Of a stretch of DNA of 8,737 bases, positions 1 through 6,262 are shown one piece after another. The position numbers and the translations under genes were made by a program. The DNA is from Methanosphaera sp. SHI613 (lineage in GTDB: Archaea > Methanobacteriota > Methanobacteria > Methanobacteriales > Methanobacteriaceae): assembly GCA_003266145.1 (NCBI GenBank), contig MVJJ01000164.1, positions 1-8,737 of the forward strand. Direction: 5' to 3'. How positions within the stretch are numbered: position 1 is the first letter of the stretch; every line of letters begins with the position of its first letter. Below the pieces are notes generated by a model. The model saw only the letters and a list, made by a program, of their open reading frames with translations. It had not been told where the DNA came from and searched no databases.

Positions 1-104
1 AACTTCCTTTTTATATTATTTCTATTAATTGCGTGTTTTAATGTTATTATTATGAAGAAAGATATATTAATATTTATAAATTTTCTCAAATTTAATTATG
101 AATT

Positions 105-134
105 AAAAAATTAAAATGGTAAAAAATAAAAAAA
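105..134 (-). terminator. Oligo-T termination zone after the glmS/membrane-protein unit
   Basis: Read on the minus strand, the region starting about 27 nt after the stop codon of the small membrane protein holds three T-tracts: seven T (134-128), six T (126-121) and six T (110-105). Archaeal RNA polymerase terminates at such U-rich 3' ends, helped by the aCPSF1/FttA factor, so tandem T-tracts directly after a gene are a reasonable terminator call. No strong hairpin precedes them. The T-tracts are interleaved with copies of a short repeat described separately. Confidence 0.5.
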
Positions 135-163
135 TTAGAATGGTAAGGGGTTTAGAATGGTTA
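111..163. repeat. Three direct copies of TTARAATGGTWA
   Basis: Three near-identical 12-mers lie at 111-122, 135-146 and 152-163 on the plus strand, differing at one or two positions. The last one overlaps the stop codon of the minus-strand membrane-protein gene. The same element occurs in inverted orientation over that gene's start codon (524-535): 134-145 and 524-535 are perfect 12-bp reverse complements. The copies may be terminator-region repeats, remnants of a local copying event, or the arms of a long-range RNA structure. Confidence 0.6.
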
Positions 164-529
164 ATTACGTCTTTTTTGTTCTGCGGAGGTATCCTCATAT
201 TTGGTAGAATCTGGAGGAGAATTGTGCTTGCTTACACTATCATCAGTACTGTTGCTATTACTACTATTACTGCTATTGGTAGTGTTCTTCTTGGTGTAGT
301 TTGTCACAGTCTTTTTCTGTTGTGGCTGTTTTATGGAAACGTTATACATGGTCGTATTTGTTTCCTTAATCGGCTTTATCATATCATCCGACGATGTTAG
401 AGATGTTGGAATTAGCTCTTCACTGAATTCCTGTCCAACATGAAAACTTCCCATTACACATCCAACAGCAAATGCAAGTACAGATACTACTGCTATGATA
501 AGTATTGCTGCTTTTGGATTATCTACCAT
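161..529 (-). CDS. Small single-pass membrane-anchored protein with an Asn/Ser/Thr-rich tail
   Basis: I do not recognise a named family. The 122-aa product has a short N-terminus, one hydrophobic segment at about residues 7-27, and a hydrophilic tail. The tail is probably extracytoplasmic and becomes strongly Asn/Ser/Thr-rich at about 58-100. Seven N-X-S/T sequons are visible (N58, N63, N77, N82, N85, N88, N93), suggesting an N-glycosylated surface protein. C24 follows A-V-G, only roughly like a lipobox, so a lipoprotein is possible but weak. The ATG at 529 is chosen because GAGTGAT (540-534) lies 4 nt upstream; the in-frame GTG at 538 falls inside that Shine-Dalgarno and would add three residues. 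It starts 13 nt after the glmS stop with no terminator between, so the two are probably co-transcribed. The tail is encoded by AAT/AGT-type triplet repeats open to slippage. Confidence 0.72.
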   Translation of the reverse strand: MVDNPKAAILIIAVVSVLAFAVGCVMGSFHVGQEFSEELIPTSLTSSDDMIKPIKETNTTMYNVSIKQPQQKKTVTNYTKKNTTNSSNSSNSNSTDDSVSKHNSPPDSTKYEDTSAEQKRRN

Positions 530-542
530 TCTAATCACTCAT

Positions 543-2315
543 TTATTGTACTGTTACGGATTTTGCCAAGTTTTTAGGTTTATCTGGGTCTATTCCTTTT
601 AATACGCTTATATAATATGCTAATAGTTGAAGATCTATTATGTATAACAGTGGTGCGAGTATTTCATCTATCACTGGGTTGAATAATAGTTTGTCTTCTA
701 TTTGGTCTATCTGTTTGTCATCCTTGGAACCTAGGATTATCATGTCTGCTCCTCTTGATATGATTTCCTGTAGGTTGCTGTAGGTTTTTGCATAGCTTGG
801 ACCCGGTGGCAGTAGTCCTACTACTGGAATGTTGTCCTCTATTAGTGCCAGTGGGCCGTGTTTTAATTCACCTGCAGCGTATCCTTCACCGTGTATGTAT
901 GTGATTTCCTTGAGTTTTAATGCTCCTTCAAGTGCAGTCGGATAGTTAAATCCTCTTCCAATGTAGAAGAAGTCTCTGGCATATTTGTATTTCTTGGATA
1001 TTTCTTTGATTTGTTCTTCTCTTGTAAGCAGTTCTTCTGATAGTTCTGATAGTTTTTCTAGTTTTTCTAAGAGTTCATTGTTTTCTGCCATATGTGCTAC
1101 CAGTAGGTAGATACATATCAATTGACTTAGGTATGTCTTTGTTGCCGCTACTCCTATTTCCGGTCCTGCTCTTGTAAAGATTACGTGATCGGCCTCACGT
1201 GTTATTGAACTTCCAACTACGTTTACGATTGCAAGTGTTTCTGATTTTTCCTTGGCTATTTTAAGTGCTTTTAATGTATCTGCGGTTTCACCGGATTGTG
1301 TTATGAAGATAACTAGAGTGTGGTCATCCAGTGTATTTTTGAAGAATTCAAATTCGGATGCTAATATCACTTCTGTAGGTATTGACAGTTGTGTTTCAAT
1401 AAGGTATTCTCCTATAAGTGATGCATGGTAACTTGTTCCGCATGCAACAAAGCATATTCTGTTGAAGTTCTTGAAGTTTGATACGATTTCCTTTATTTTA
1501 TTTGATTCGGATAATGTGTCTTTTATGACTTGTGGTTCTTCATGGATTTCCTTTAGCATGAAATGTTCGTATCCACCTTTTTCAGCCATTTCAGGACTCC
1601 ATGTGATTATGTCTACTTTCTTTTCTTTTTTGTTGAGTTCCAAATCCATGATGTCAACGTTGTCTTGGGTTAGAACTATCAGTTCTTCATTATCCAGGTA
1701 TATTACCTTGTTTGTTTCCTTAAGTATTGCAGGTACGTCTGAAGCTAGGAAGTTTCCATGTTCTGCCAGTCCTACGATTAATGGACTTTCGTTTCTTGCA
1801 CCGATGATTTTACCCGGTTCATCTTTTGATATTATTGCTAATGCATATGAACCTTTTAATCTTTTGATTGTGGACTGTACTGCTATTAAGAATTCCTGTC
1901 CTTCTTTGATGTATTTTTCTATTAAATGTGGTATTACTTCAGTATCAGTGTCTGATTTGAAGATGTGTCCTTCTTCAATTAATTCTTCTTTTAATTGTTG
2001 GTAGTTTTCAATTATACCATTGTGTACTACACTTATATTGCCGTCACAGTCACAATGTGGGTGTGCATTTTCTTTTGTTGGTATTCCATGTGTAGCCCAT
2101 CTTACGTGTGCTATTCCAGTGTTTCCTTCTACTTCGGTAAGATGTATCTCATTGTTTACATCTTTTATTTTACCGCTACCTTTTTTTAGGTTAATCTTAT
2201 CAGTTACTGTTGCTATACCTACAGAATCGTATCCTCTATATTCCAATTTTTTAATTGATTCGATTATTGTTGGTGCAGCCTGTTTATCCAATACACATCC
2301 TACAATTCCACACAT
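543..2315 (-). CDS. glmS: Glutamine--fructose-6-phosphate aminotransferase (isomerizing)
   Basis: Converts fructose-6-phosphate and glutamine to glucosamine-6-phosphate and glutamate in the cytoplasm, the first step toward UDP-GlcNAc for pseudomurein and glycans. The 590-aa length is slightly short of the usual 600-610. The N-terminal class-II glutaminase domain (about 1-230) begins with MCGIVG, with nucleophile Cys2, then RGYDS (27-31) and HVRWATHG (70-77). Two SIS sugar-isomerase domains follow, with CGTSYHA (292-298), QSGETADT (340-347), the GRGFNYP loop (453-459), a GELKHGP motif (482-488) and the conserved C-terminal KNLAKSVTV. The ATG at 2315 is chosen because AGGAGA (2328-2323) lies 7 nt upstream and Cys2 must follow the initiator Met. 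An in-frame ATG at 2363 would bury the nucleophile behind 16 extra residues. It is transcribed divergently from purC and is followed by a small membrane-protein gene. Confidence 0.97.
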   Translation of the reverse strand: MCGIVGCVLDKQAAPTIIESIKKLEYRGYDSVGIATVTDKINLKKGSGKIKDVNNEIHLTEVEGNTGIAHVRWATHGIPTKENAHPHCDCDGNISVVHNGIIENYQQLKEELIEEGHIFKSDTDTEVIPHLIEKYIKEGQEFLIAVQSTIKRLKGSYALAIISKDEPGKIIGARNESPLIVGLAEHGNFLASDVPAILKETNKVIYLDNEELIVLTQDNVDIMDLELNKKEKKVDIITWSPEMAEKGGYEHFMLKEIHEEPQVIKDTLSESNKIKEIVSNFKNFNRICFVACGTSYHASLIGEYLIETQLSIPTEVILASEFEFFKNTLDDHTLVIFITQSGETADTLKALKIAKEKSETLAIVNVVGSSITREADHVIFTRAGPEIGVAATKTYLSQLICIYLLVAHMAENNELLEKLEKLSELSEELLTREEQIKEISKKYKYARDFFYIGRGFNYPTALEGALKLKEITYIHGEGYAAGELKHGPLALIEDNIPVVGLLPPGPSYAKTYSNLQEIISRGADMIILGSKDDKQIDQIEDKLLFNPVIDEILAPLLYIIDLQLLAYYISVLKGIDPDKPKNLAKSVTVQ

Positions 2316-2379
2316 TCTATATTCTCCTAATAAAATAATATCATATTGACTTGTTCTAATCAATCATACTACTAGTTTT

Positions 2380-2387
2380 TATTTATG
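2380..2387 (-). promoter_or_regulatory. Possible TATA box for glmS
   Basis: On the minus strand CATAAATA followed by AAAA lies about 65 nt upstream of the glmS ATG. An archaeal start site about 25 nt downstream would give a leader of roughly 40 nt. The whole spacer is AT-rich and other boxes fit nearly as well, so this is only a candidate within the divergent glmS/purC promoter region. Confidence 0.25.
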
Positions 2388-2436
2388 TTATTAGATATCT
2401 TTTTCATATATTATAATAGTTATTATTTACATATAG

Positions 2437-2446
2437 TATAATATAA
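2437..2446 (+). promoter_or_regulatory. Possible TATA box for the purC-purS-purQ unit
   Basis: TATAATATAA lies about 62 nt before the purC ATG, which would put a transcription start near 2467-2472 and a leader of about 35-40 nt. TACATATA at 2428-2435 is an alternative. No clear palindromic operator was seen in the 192-nt divergent spacer between glmS and purC. Confidence 0.3.
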
Positions 2447-2507
2447 TTAGTAAATGAAATCTATATTGTATTAGATTTTTTCAATAAATTATTTAGTGGA
2501 ATTTATT

Positions 2508-3260
2508 ATGAGTCAAATAGCTAAAGAATTATTATATACAGGTAAAGCAAAGGATGTTTATAAAACAGATAATGATGATGAATATATCATAAAATTTAGG
2601 GATGATATCACTGCATTAGATGGTGGTAAGAAGGATACCTTATCAAAAAAAGGTGTTTACAACGCATTAATCTCTATGAAGTTATTTGAAGTACTCGAAG
2701 ATGAAGGAATCAAAACTCAGTATATCAAATTATTAAGTCCTGATGAAATGTTGACCATGTCCCTTGACATGATACCCTTGGAGGTTATCTGCCGTAACAT
2801 TGCAACGGGTAGTCTTGTCAAAAAATATCCTTTCCCAGAGAAAAAGGAATTAAATCCTCCAATCATTCAATTTGATTATAAGAATGATGAATATCATGAT
2901 CCGATGTTAAATGACAGCATCATATTGGCATTAGACATAGTCACTCAGGAAAATCTTGATGAAATAAGAGAAATCACATTAAAGATTAACAAGGTACTAT
3001 CTGATTTCCTTAAGTCCAAGGGATTATTACTCGTTGATTTCAAATTGGAATATGGATTTGACAAGGAAGGAAATATCATATTAGGTGATGAGATTAGTCC
3101 TGACACTACAAGACTATGGGATGTCGACACACTCGAAAACTTTGACAAGGATATATTCAGAAAAGGTCAAGATGGTGTTGTAGATGCATATAGAAAAGTA
3201 GTTGATTTGATATTGACTGATGATGAAAAAGATAAATGGAATGTAAAAGATATAGAATAA
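2508..3260 (+). CDS. purC: Phosphoribosylaminoimidazole-succinocarboxamide synthase (SAICAR synthetase)
   Basis: Joins CAIR and aspartate with ATP to give SAICAR in de novo IMP synthesis. The 250-aa protein has the expected family length. The N-terminal nucleotide-binding segment reads YTGKAKDVY (10-18). The substrate-binding segment PLEVICRNIATGS lies at 90-102, LVDFKLEYGF at 175-184 and the signature DEISPDTTRLWD at 194-205. The ATG at 2508 is preferred: it yields the usual MSQIAKELLYTGKAK start and has a weak GTGGA (2496-2500) 7 nt upstream. The in-frame GTG at 2496 is part of that site, adds four residues and has no Shine-Dalgarno of its own. It heads a purC-purS-purQ cluster with a 25-nt gap to purS and is divergent from glmS. 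Confidence 0.96.
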   Translation: MSQIAKELLYTGKAKDVYKTDNDDEYIIKFRDDITALDGGKKDTLSKKGVYNALISMKLFEVLEDEGIKTQYIKLLSPDEMLTMSLDMIPLEVICRNIATGSLVKKYPFPEKKELNPPIIQFDYKNDEYHDPMLNDSIILALDIVTQENLDEIREITLKINKVLSDFLKSKGLLLVDFKLEYGFDKEGNIILGDEISPDTTRLWDVDTLENFDKDIFRKGQDGVVDAYRKVVDLILTDDEKDKWNVKDIE

Positions 3261-3285
3261 TAATAAAGTCTAGGATGTTTTTTAT

Positions 3286-3534
3286 ATGAATTATGATGTA
3301 GAAGTTAAAGTAAGTTTAAAAAAAGGTATGTTAAATCCGGAAGCATCTACTATTGAAAAAGCGTTATCCTTACTCAATTTTGATGTTAAAAACACTCAAA
3401 CGATTGATATCATCAAATTTACGATTGATGCTGATAGTGAAGATGTAGCATACTCTCAAGTTGATGAAATGTGTCAGAAGTTATTATGTAATCCTGTCAT
3501 TCATGATTATGAAATAGTTATATGTGAGGAATAA
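3286..3534 (+). CDS. purS: Phosphoribosylformylglycinamidine synthase subunit PurS
   Basis: The small structural subunit of the three-part FGAM synthase (PurL-PurQ-PurS), which converts FGAR, ATP and glutamine to FGAM. PurS bridges PurL and PurQ and is thought to help deliver ammonia between them. The 82-aa length is typical. The opening MNYDVEVKVSLKKGMLNPE and the following TIEKALSLL are characteristic of the family, with a ferredoxin-like alternation of strands and helices and a closing hydrophobic strand at 75-80. AGGA (3272-3275) lies 10 nt before the ATG. It sits between purC and purQ, and its last codons contain the Shine-Dalgarno of purQ. PurL, the catalytic subunit, is not in the window. 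Confidence 0.95.
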   Translation: MNYDVEVKVSLKKGMLNPEASTIEKALSLLNFDVKNTQTIDIIKFTIDADSEDVAYSQVDEMCQKLLCNPVIHDYEIVICEE

Positions 3535-3536
3535 TA

Positions 3537-4202
3537 GTGACTAATTTAGAAGATGTAAATGTTGGAATAATCAGATTTCCGGGAACAAATTGTGATAGGG
3601 ATATTGAATATGCGGTTGGCTTAACCGGTGCTTCATCACAATATATTTACTGGAATGAACAGGATTTATCCAAACAGGATGTTGTGATAATTCCTGGTGG
3701 ATTTTCTTATGGGGATTATCTCAGGGCAGGATCAATAGCAGGTATTACTCCAATAATCGGAGCAATCAAGGAATTTGCTAAAGAAGGAAATCCGGTACTT
3801 GGAATATGTAATGGTGCTCAGATACTTGGTGAAATTGACTTAGTTCCTGGTGTATTTATTGAAAATGAAAATGCTAAATTTATCTGTAAAAGTAAAAAAC
3901 TTAAAATTAACACTACAAGAACACCATTTACAAAAAGATATTCAAAAAATCAAATAGTGGACATGCCTATTGCTCATAAGGAAGGACGTTACTATACTGA
4001 TGATTTGGACTCCGTTATTGATAACGACCAAGTCGTATTAACCTTTGAAGATGGAAATCCTAACGGTTCACTGGCTGACATTACAGGTGTATGTAACCTT
4101 GAAGGAAATGTTGTTGCAGTCATGCCTCACCCTGAAAGAGCTGTAGAACCACTTCTTAGATCAACTGATGGATTAGATTTCTTTAAAAGCTTTTTAGATT
4201 AA
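3537..4202 (+). CDS. purQ: Phosphoribosylformylglycinamidine synthase subunit PurQ (glutaminase)
   Basis: The class-I glutamine amidotransferase subunit of FGAM synthase; it hydrolyses glutamine and supplies ammonia to PurL. The 221-aa protein matches the usual 210-230. The triad is visible: Cys91 in GICNGAQILGE, His198 and Glu200 in MPHPERAVEP. PurQ-specific segments include IIRFPGTNCDRD (11-22), PGGFSYGDYLRAGSIA (53-68), PIAHKEGRYY (144-153) and NGSLADITGVCN (176-187). The start is GTG at 3537, only 2 nt after the purS stop. GTGAGGA (3524-3530) lies 6 nt upstream inside the end of purS, so the genes are probably translationally coupled. The TAA stop is embedded in a terminator stem, marking the end of the purine unit. 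Confidence 0.97.
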   Translation: MTNLEDVNVGIIRFPGTNCDRDIEYAVGLTGASSQYIYWNEQDLSKQDVVIIPGGFSYGDYLRAGSIAGITPIIGAIKEFAKEGNPVLGICNGAQILGEIDLVPGVFIENENAKFICKSKKLKINTTRTPFTKRYSKNQIVDMPIAHKEGRYYTDDLDSVIDNDQVVLTFEDGNPNGSLADITGVCNLEGNVVAVMPHPERAVEPLLRSTDGLDFFKSFLD

Positions 4203-4234
4203 ATTAGTTAATCTAATCTTTTTTTTAATTTTTT
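4194..4234 (+). terminator. Hairpin plus T-tract terminator of the purC-purS-purQ unit
   Basis: A perfect 9-bp stem pairs TTAGATTAA (4194-4202) with TTAATCTAA (4208-4216) across a 5-nt loop. It is followed at once by eight T (4219-4226) and, after AA, six more (4229-4234). The left arm comprises the last two sense codons and the TAA stop of purQ. The form resembles a bacterial intrinsic terminator, although in archaea the T-tract is thought to do most of the work. Confidence 0.8.
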
Positions 4235-4339
4235 CAAAACTCTTTTCTAATTTTTACCATAATATAATTATTCAATTCTATGAATCTTGCTTTATTATAA
4301 TTCAAGTTTTTTAGCAATGATATTTTAAATATTATGGGA

Positions 4340-4348
4340 TTTATAAAT
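4340..4348 (+). promoter_or_regulatory. Probable TATA box for cobA-hemD-srp19
   Basis: TTTATAAAT lies 52 nt before the cobA ATG in the spacer after the purQ terminator. A start site about 25 nt downstream would give a leader of about 30 nt. It is the best match in the 198-nt spacer to the methanogen TTTATATA-type box; the preceding GGGA is not a classical A-rich BRE. The rest of the spacer is AT-rich with no other recognisable feature. Confidence 0.4.
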
Positions 4349-4400
4349 AATAATATTACAAATAAATATAAAAAAATAATAGAATTAAAATGTGATACTT

Positions 4401-5126
4401 ATGACAGTTTATATGATAGGGGCAGGTCCAGGGGATCCTGATTTAATAACACTTAAAGCTATAAAATTACTTAAAAAAGCAGATGTAATATTATATGATA
4501 GTTTAGCAAACGATGAACTATTAAGTTACGCACCTGATGATGTAGAATTGATATATGTAGGTAAACGTGCCGGTGAACACTACCGTAAACAACCTGAAAT
4601 AAATCAGTTACTGATTGAACAAGGTAAAAAACATGAAAATGTAATAAGACTAAAAGGTGGAGATCCATTCATATTCGGTCGTGGAGGCGAAGAAGAATTG
4701 GCACTGCTCGCAGAAGGAATAAACGTTGAATTTGTACCTGGTATCAACTCTGCTATAGGTGCAGCTACTATGATGGGACTTCCATTAACTCATAGGGCTG
4801 TTTCAACAAGTTTAACCTTGGTTACAGGACACGAAGATCCGGAAAAAACCGAAAAACAAGTAAACTGGGATTACACTGCAGACACCCTTGTTGTATTTAT
4901 GGGTGTAGGTTTACTCAAGAAATACGTTCCTAAATTATTAGAATATCGTTCTCCTGATACTCCTGTATGTGCTATTGAAAACGGTACCCTACCTAACCAA
5001 AAAATCATCATGGGTACGTTAGCTGATATCACTGAAAAAGAGATAAAGCCACCTGCATTAATAGTCATTGGAGAAGTAGTCAATATCTACAAGGAATGTC
5101 TGGAATTAAGGAGTAAATTCGAATAA
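4401..5126 (+). CDS. cobA: Uroporphyrinogen-III C-methyltransferase (SUMT)
   Basis: Transfers two methyl groups from S-adenosylmethionine to uroporphyrinogen III (C2 and C7), giving precorrin-2, the precursor of F430, corrinoids and sirohaem. The 241-aa protein is the single-domain form without the CysG dehydrogenase/chelatase part. SUMT signatures in order are GAGPGDPDLIT (7-17), RLKGGDPFIFGRGGEE (83-98), VPGINSAIG (112-120), GLPLTHR (126-132), VTGHED (141-146) and PPALIVIGEVV (217-227). The ATG at 4401 is chosen because GTGAT (4392-4396) lies 4 nt upstream. The in-frame GTG at 4392 is part of that site and would add only three residues. Its TAA overlaps the hemD ATG by one base (TAATG), so the two are co-transcribed and probably coupled. 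Confidence 0.96.
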   Translation: MTVYMIGAGPGDPDLITLKAIKLLKKADVILYDSLANDELLSYAPDDVELIYVGKRAGEHYRKQPEINQLLIEQGKKHENVIRLKGGDPFIFGRGGEEELALLAEGINVEFVPGINSAIGAATMMGLPLTHRAVSTSLTLVTGHEDPEKTEKQVNWDYTADTLVVFMGVGLLKKYVPKLLEYRSPDTPVCAIENGTLPNQKIIMGTLADITEKEIKPPALIVIGEVVNIYKECLELRSKFE

Positions 5127-5905
5127 TGACAACAAATAAATTAAAATCCAAGAAGGTTGTAATCACACGACCCAAGGAAAGATCTCAAGCTTTAGCTAAA
5201 TTGGTTGAAGAAAATGATGCAATTCCAATTATAATACCTACCCTGGAATTACAATTGGTAAAATCCCCCGAGTTAATTAGAATAGTTGATGAAATCGATT
5301 CGTTCGATTGGATAATATTCACTTCTCCGGCAGGAGTAAAATCATTCTTCAACGTATATCCTTCAGAAAAGATTCCATGTAAAATAGCAGTAATAGGTAT
5401 TAAAACGGAGGAAATATTGAACAAATACAATAATACTCCCGACATAATACCTGAATCATTCACAGCCGAAGGACTTTTGGAATCATTTAAGGATGTTGAT
5501 TTAGAAGGTAAAAAGATAGCACTGCCTAGAACATTAAGTGCAAGGGATGTACTGCCTGATGGATTAAAAGAATATGGGGCGGATGTGCTGATTGCTGAAG
5601 CATATACATCTGCTATTCCGGCTGATAAAACGCAGATGTTGGAGTTATCCGATATGATTATCCGTAAGGATATTGACGTCATAACATTTACCAGTCCTTT
5701 AACGGTCAAGAATCTGTTTGATGTAATCCAAGAAGAAAAGGCAGATGACTATGAAAACGTCCTGAAGACTCTCCGTGAAGATATAACCATAGCATCAATC
5801 GGACCAATAACTGGAAAAATGTTATCCGAATACAATCTTAAAGCAATAGAGCCTGAAAAGTACACAGTCAAAGACATGATAGAAGCATTAATTAAAAATT
5901 TATGA
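5126..5905 (+). CDS. hemD: Uroporphyrinogen-III synthase
   Basis: Cyclises hydroxymethylbilane with inversion of ring D to uroporphyrinogen III, the substrate of the upstream cobA product. HemD diverges strongly in sequence, but this 259-aa protein has the usual length and landmarks: VVITRPKERSQALAKLVEE (11-29), DWIIFTSPAGVKSFF (61-75), IAVIGIKT (87-94), IIPESFTAEGLLESF (107-121), KIALPRTLSARDVLPDGL (130-147), AYTS (159-162), DVITFTSPLTVKNLFDV (184-200), IASIGPITGKML (222-233) and a final YTVKDMIEAL. The repeated FTSP elements reflect its two similar domains. The start ATG overlaps the cobA stop; AAGGAG (5108-5113) lies a rather long 12 nt upstream, so re-initiation at TAATG may contribute. 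The stop TGA lies within the Shine-Dalgarno of srp19. Confidence 0.93.
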   Translation: MTTNKLKSKKVVITRPKERSQALAKLVEENDAIPIIIPTLELQLVKSPELIRIVDEIDSFDWIIFTSPAGVKSFFNVYPSEKIPCKIAVIGIKTEEILNKYNNTPDIIPESFTAEGLLESFKDVDLEGKKIALPRTLSARDVLPDGLKEYGADVLIAEAYTSAIPADKTQMLELSDMIIRKDIDVITFTSPLTVKNLFDVIQEEKADDYENVLKTLREDITIASIGPITGKMLSEYNLKAIEPEKYTVKDMIEALIKNL

Positions 5906-5915
5906 GGTATATAAA

Positions 5916-6203
5916 ATGAAAACAATTATCTGGCCAGTATACATAAATTCTGAACATACTCGTGGTGAAGGTCGTAGATTATCCATTGAAGAATCAGTTC
6001 AAGAACCTAAAATACGTGAAATAAGTCAAGTTTTAAGAAAACAAAAAATTGAACATCAAGTTGAACATTCAAAGTCCTATCCTGGTTCATGGTGGGAAAA
6101 TTCAGGTTATATCATAGCTGAAAGACAGGACATGTCAAAGATTGAATTTTTACGTATGATTGCTAAATTGGTTAAATCAGCAAGAGTAACCAGTAAAAAC
6201 TAA
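5916..6203 (+). CDS. srp19: Signal recognition particle 19 kDa subunit (SRP19)
   Basis: A small RNA-binding protein that folds archaeal SRP RNA so that SRP54 can bind, for co-translational membrane targeting in the cytoplasm. The 95-aa length is typical of archaeal SRP19, shorter than the eukaryotic protein. Diagnostic segments are WPVYI (6-10), RGEGRRLS (16-23), the predicted helix EPKIREISQVLRKQ (30-43), YPGSWWENSGYI (55-66) and a basic C-terminus. GAGGT (5904-5908), overlapping the hemD stop, lies 7 nt before the ATG, and the gap to hemD is only 10 nt. It therefore seems to be the third gene of the cobA-hemD transcript despite its unrelated role. T-tracts follow. The SRP RNA gene itself is not in the window. 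Confidence 0.94.
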   Translation: MKTIIWPVYINSEHTRGEGRRLSIEESVQEPKIREISQVLRKQKIEHQVEHSKSYPGSWWENSGYIIAERQDMSKIEFLRMIAKLVKSARVTSKN

Positions 6204-6208
6204 TTTCC

Positions 6209-6248
6209 TTTTTGACATAGTTTTTTTACTTTTTTTTAATTTTTTTTT
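6209..6248 (+). terminator. T-rich spacer, probable terminator after srp19
   Basis: Four T-runs follow the srp19 stop: T5 (6209-6213), T7 (6221-6227), T8 (6230-6237) and T9 (6240-6248). Archaeal RNA polymerase terminates at such tracts, so transcription of cobA-hemD-srp19 probably ends, at least partly, here. No stable hairpin was seen. The last T-run directly abuts the Shine-Dalgarno of the next gene, and there is no room for a promoter after it. The next gene must depend on read-through or on a promoter further upstream. Confidence 0.5.
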
Positions 6249-6262
6249 GAGGTGAATACTTT

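Noticed and set aside
1..104. Possible gene or RNA at the left edge
   Set aside because: It is AT-rich sequence with no open frame, tRNA-like fold or recognisable motif. Apart from the T-tracts and repeats that follow, nothing is supported.
116..400. 94-aa plus-strand open frame with hydrophobic segments
   Set aside because: It is antisense to the Asn/Ser/Thr-rich tail of the minus-strand gene, whose codons read backwards as Ile/Leu/Val. It has no Shine-Dalgarno and starts in a repeat.
1462..2004. 180-aa plus-strand open frame inside glmS
   Set aside because: It lies entirely antisense to a well-supported glmS with complete motifs. Its Ser/Phe-rich composition is typical of an antisense shadow.
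2020..2349. 109-aa plus-strand open frame over the 5' end of glmS
   Set aside because: It is antisense to the glutaminase domain, with no recognisable domain and no ribosome binding site.
2316..2363. N-terminal extension of GlmS from ATG 2363
   Set aside because: It would place 16 residues before the catalytic Cys2. The AGGAGA site 7 nt before ATG 2315 settles the start.
2316..2507. A glmS ribozyme or riboswitch in the divergent spacer
   Set aside because: The glmS ribozyme is a bacterial leader element. The glmS leader here is short, AT-rich and shows no conserved core or strong pairing.
5185..5709. 174-aa minus-strand open frame inside hemD
   Set aside because: It is antisense to hemD, which has full-length family motifs and operon context. 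There is no ribosome binding site or domain.
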